Assembly: GCA_937958295.1 (NCBI GenBank)
Contig: CALFEY010000428.1
Span: 1 to 6,305, forward strand
Source of the DNA: an uncultured Pseudomonadota bacterium
Lineage (GTDB): Bacteria > Pseudomonadota > Gammaproteobacteria > Burkholderiales > Casimicrobiaceae
Length of the DNA: 6,305 nucleotides
Reading direction: 5' to 3'
The position numbers were made by a program, and so were the translations under genes. Positions 6,011-6,305 of the stretch are shown in pieces. The notes beneath the pieces were generated by a model. It had not been told where the DNA came from, searched no databases, and saw only the letters and a list, made by a program, of their open reading frames with translations. The stretch's first letter is position 1. Each line of letters opens with the position of its first letter.

Positions 6011-6148
6011 GGCCCCCTCCCCTCCTCGCGCCTCCGCAAGTTGCCGACCAGCAACGAGGAGGCGGTCTTTGCCGAGCTCGATGCGGAGATCGCCCTCCTG
6101 CGGCGCAAGGCGAAGGCGCCGGTGGTGAACCGCTGAAAGTTCGTGTAG
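6011..6148. other. Convergent intergenic region with open in-frame tail
   Basis: This is the space between the merR-type gene and the minus-strand gene. It holds the inverted repeat at 6021-6062 and no recognisable gene. The + strand frame of merR continues open to TGA at 6134-6136 and would read acidic-basic, helix-like sequence (NEEAVFAELDAEIALLRRKA). No ATG, and no Shine-Dalgarno-supported start, precedes it; the only start-like codon is TTG at 6041. I recognise no family. No tRNA is visible. Confidence 0.5.
6021..6062 (+). repeat. Interrupted inverted repeat downstream of merR, possible operon end
   Basis: The right arm GCAACGAGGAGG (6051-6062) is fully complementary to two left blocks, CCTCCTCG (6021-6028) and TTGC (6041-6044), with 12 extra nt (6029-6040) between them and a 6-nt loop (6045-6050). 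GCCTCC (6030-6035) inside the extra segment can alternatively pair with GGAGGC (6058-6063). Only GGTCTTT follows, so a Rho-independent terminator is possible but poor. It may mark the end of the pheST-ihfA-merR operon. Confidence 0.4.
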
Positions 6149-6305
6149 CTACAGCACGGCGTCCAGGTAGCGACTGTCGTAATAGTCGCCGGGCTGCCCG
6201 AGCGTCTTGGCCGGTTGGCCGTAGCGCGCGCGCAGATCGATCACGTTGCGCAGGGCATCGAGGTCCACCCGTCCATCCGCCGGAAATCCGTTGCGCGGAT
6301 CGAAG
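6149..6305 (-). CDS. C-terminal fragment of a minus-strand protein, possibly an ABC transporter substrate-binding protein
   Basis: On the minus strand an open frame enters at the window edge and ends at TAG (complement of 6149-6151), giving 51 residues. They include DGRVDLDALRNVIDLRARYGQ and end GDYYDSRYLDAVL. Codon use is strongly G/C at third positions, as in the other genes. The pattern of an aspartate-rich helix, then a DLRxxYG helix end, then a YYDxxYLD tail resembles the C-termini of NitT/TauT-type (NMT1-like) periplasmic substrate-binding proteins. Too little is visible to show a signal peptide or ligand site, so the family call is tentative. It is convergent with the merR-type gene and unrelated to the translation cluster. 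That it is a real coding sequence is more certain than what it encodes. Confidence 0.5.
   Translation of the reverse strand, partial: FDPRNGFPADGRVDLDALRNVIDLRARYGQPAKTLGQPGDYYDSRYLDAVL

Noticed and set aside
6011..6148. tRNA-Pro gene often found after the ihfA-merR pair in related bacteria
   Set aside because: No cloverleaf, no T-loop GTTCRA motif and no 3' CCA acceptor pattern can be found in this space.
1..6305. CRISPR array, insertion sequence, toxin-antitoxin or other defence system
   Set aside because: No spaced direct repeats, transposase, terminal inverted repeats or toxin-like genes are seen; nearly all sequence is accounted for by core genes.

Overview
The window is a high-GC, gene-dense stretch of a proteobacterial chromosome. 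It carries the classic translation-factor cluster thrS (3' end) - infC - rpmI - rplT - pheS - pheT - ihfA - merR-type regulator, all on the + strand. The convergent 3' end of an unrelated gene enters from the right on the - strand. Gene order, the IF3, IHF-alpha and MerR sequences, and strong G/C preference at third codon positions suggest a betaproteobacterium or a close relative. This is judged from remembered family sequences, not from a search.

Layout. Positions 1-536 hold the last 177 codons of thrS. Positions 537-617 form a short structured leader with two consecutive hairpins, the second followed by T6. infC then starts at a non-canonical ATA codon (618), followed closely by rpmI and rplT. 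A strong hairpin over the rplT stop codon and a textbook intrinsic terminator or attenuator (1866-1896) separate this ribosomal part from pheS-pheT-ihfA-merR. In that second group, spacings are 18 nt and 9 nt, and ihfA and merR overlap by 23 nt. Positions 6011-6148 are a convergent intergenic space with a large inverted repeat. From 6149 to the end is the C-terminus of a minus-strand protein, perhaps a periplasmic substrate-binding protein.

How it works together. ThrRS and PheRS charge tRNAs, IF3 controls initiation fidelity, and L35 and L20 build the 50S subunit. IHF-alpha is half of a nucleoid DNA-bending protein. The MerR-type protein is a conserved but poorly characterised neighbour of ihfA. 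The coding content is ordinary core genome, and I see no mobile element, CRISPR array, defence system or novel enzyme.

The points worth a second look are regulatory: the AUA start of infC, an AT-rich promoter-like pocket inside thrS, structured RNA before infC, and a possible terminator/antiterminator switch linking the end of rplT to pheST. Lesser points are an alanine/lysine/proline-rich IF3 tail and an open in-frame tail after merR.
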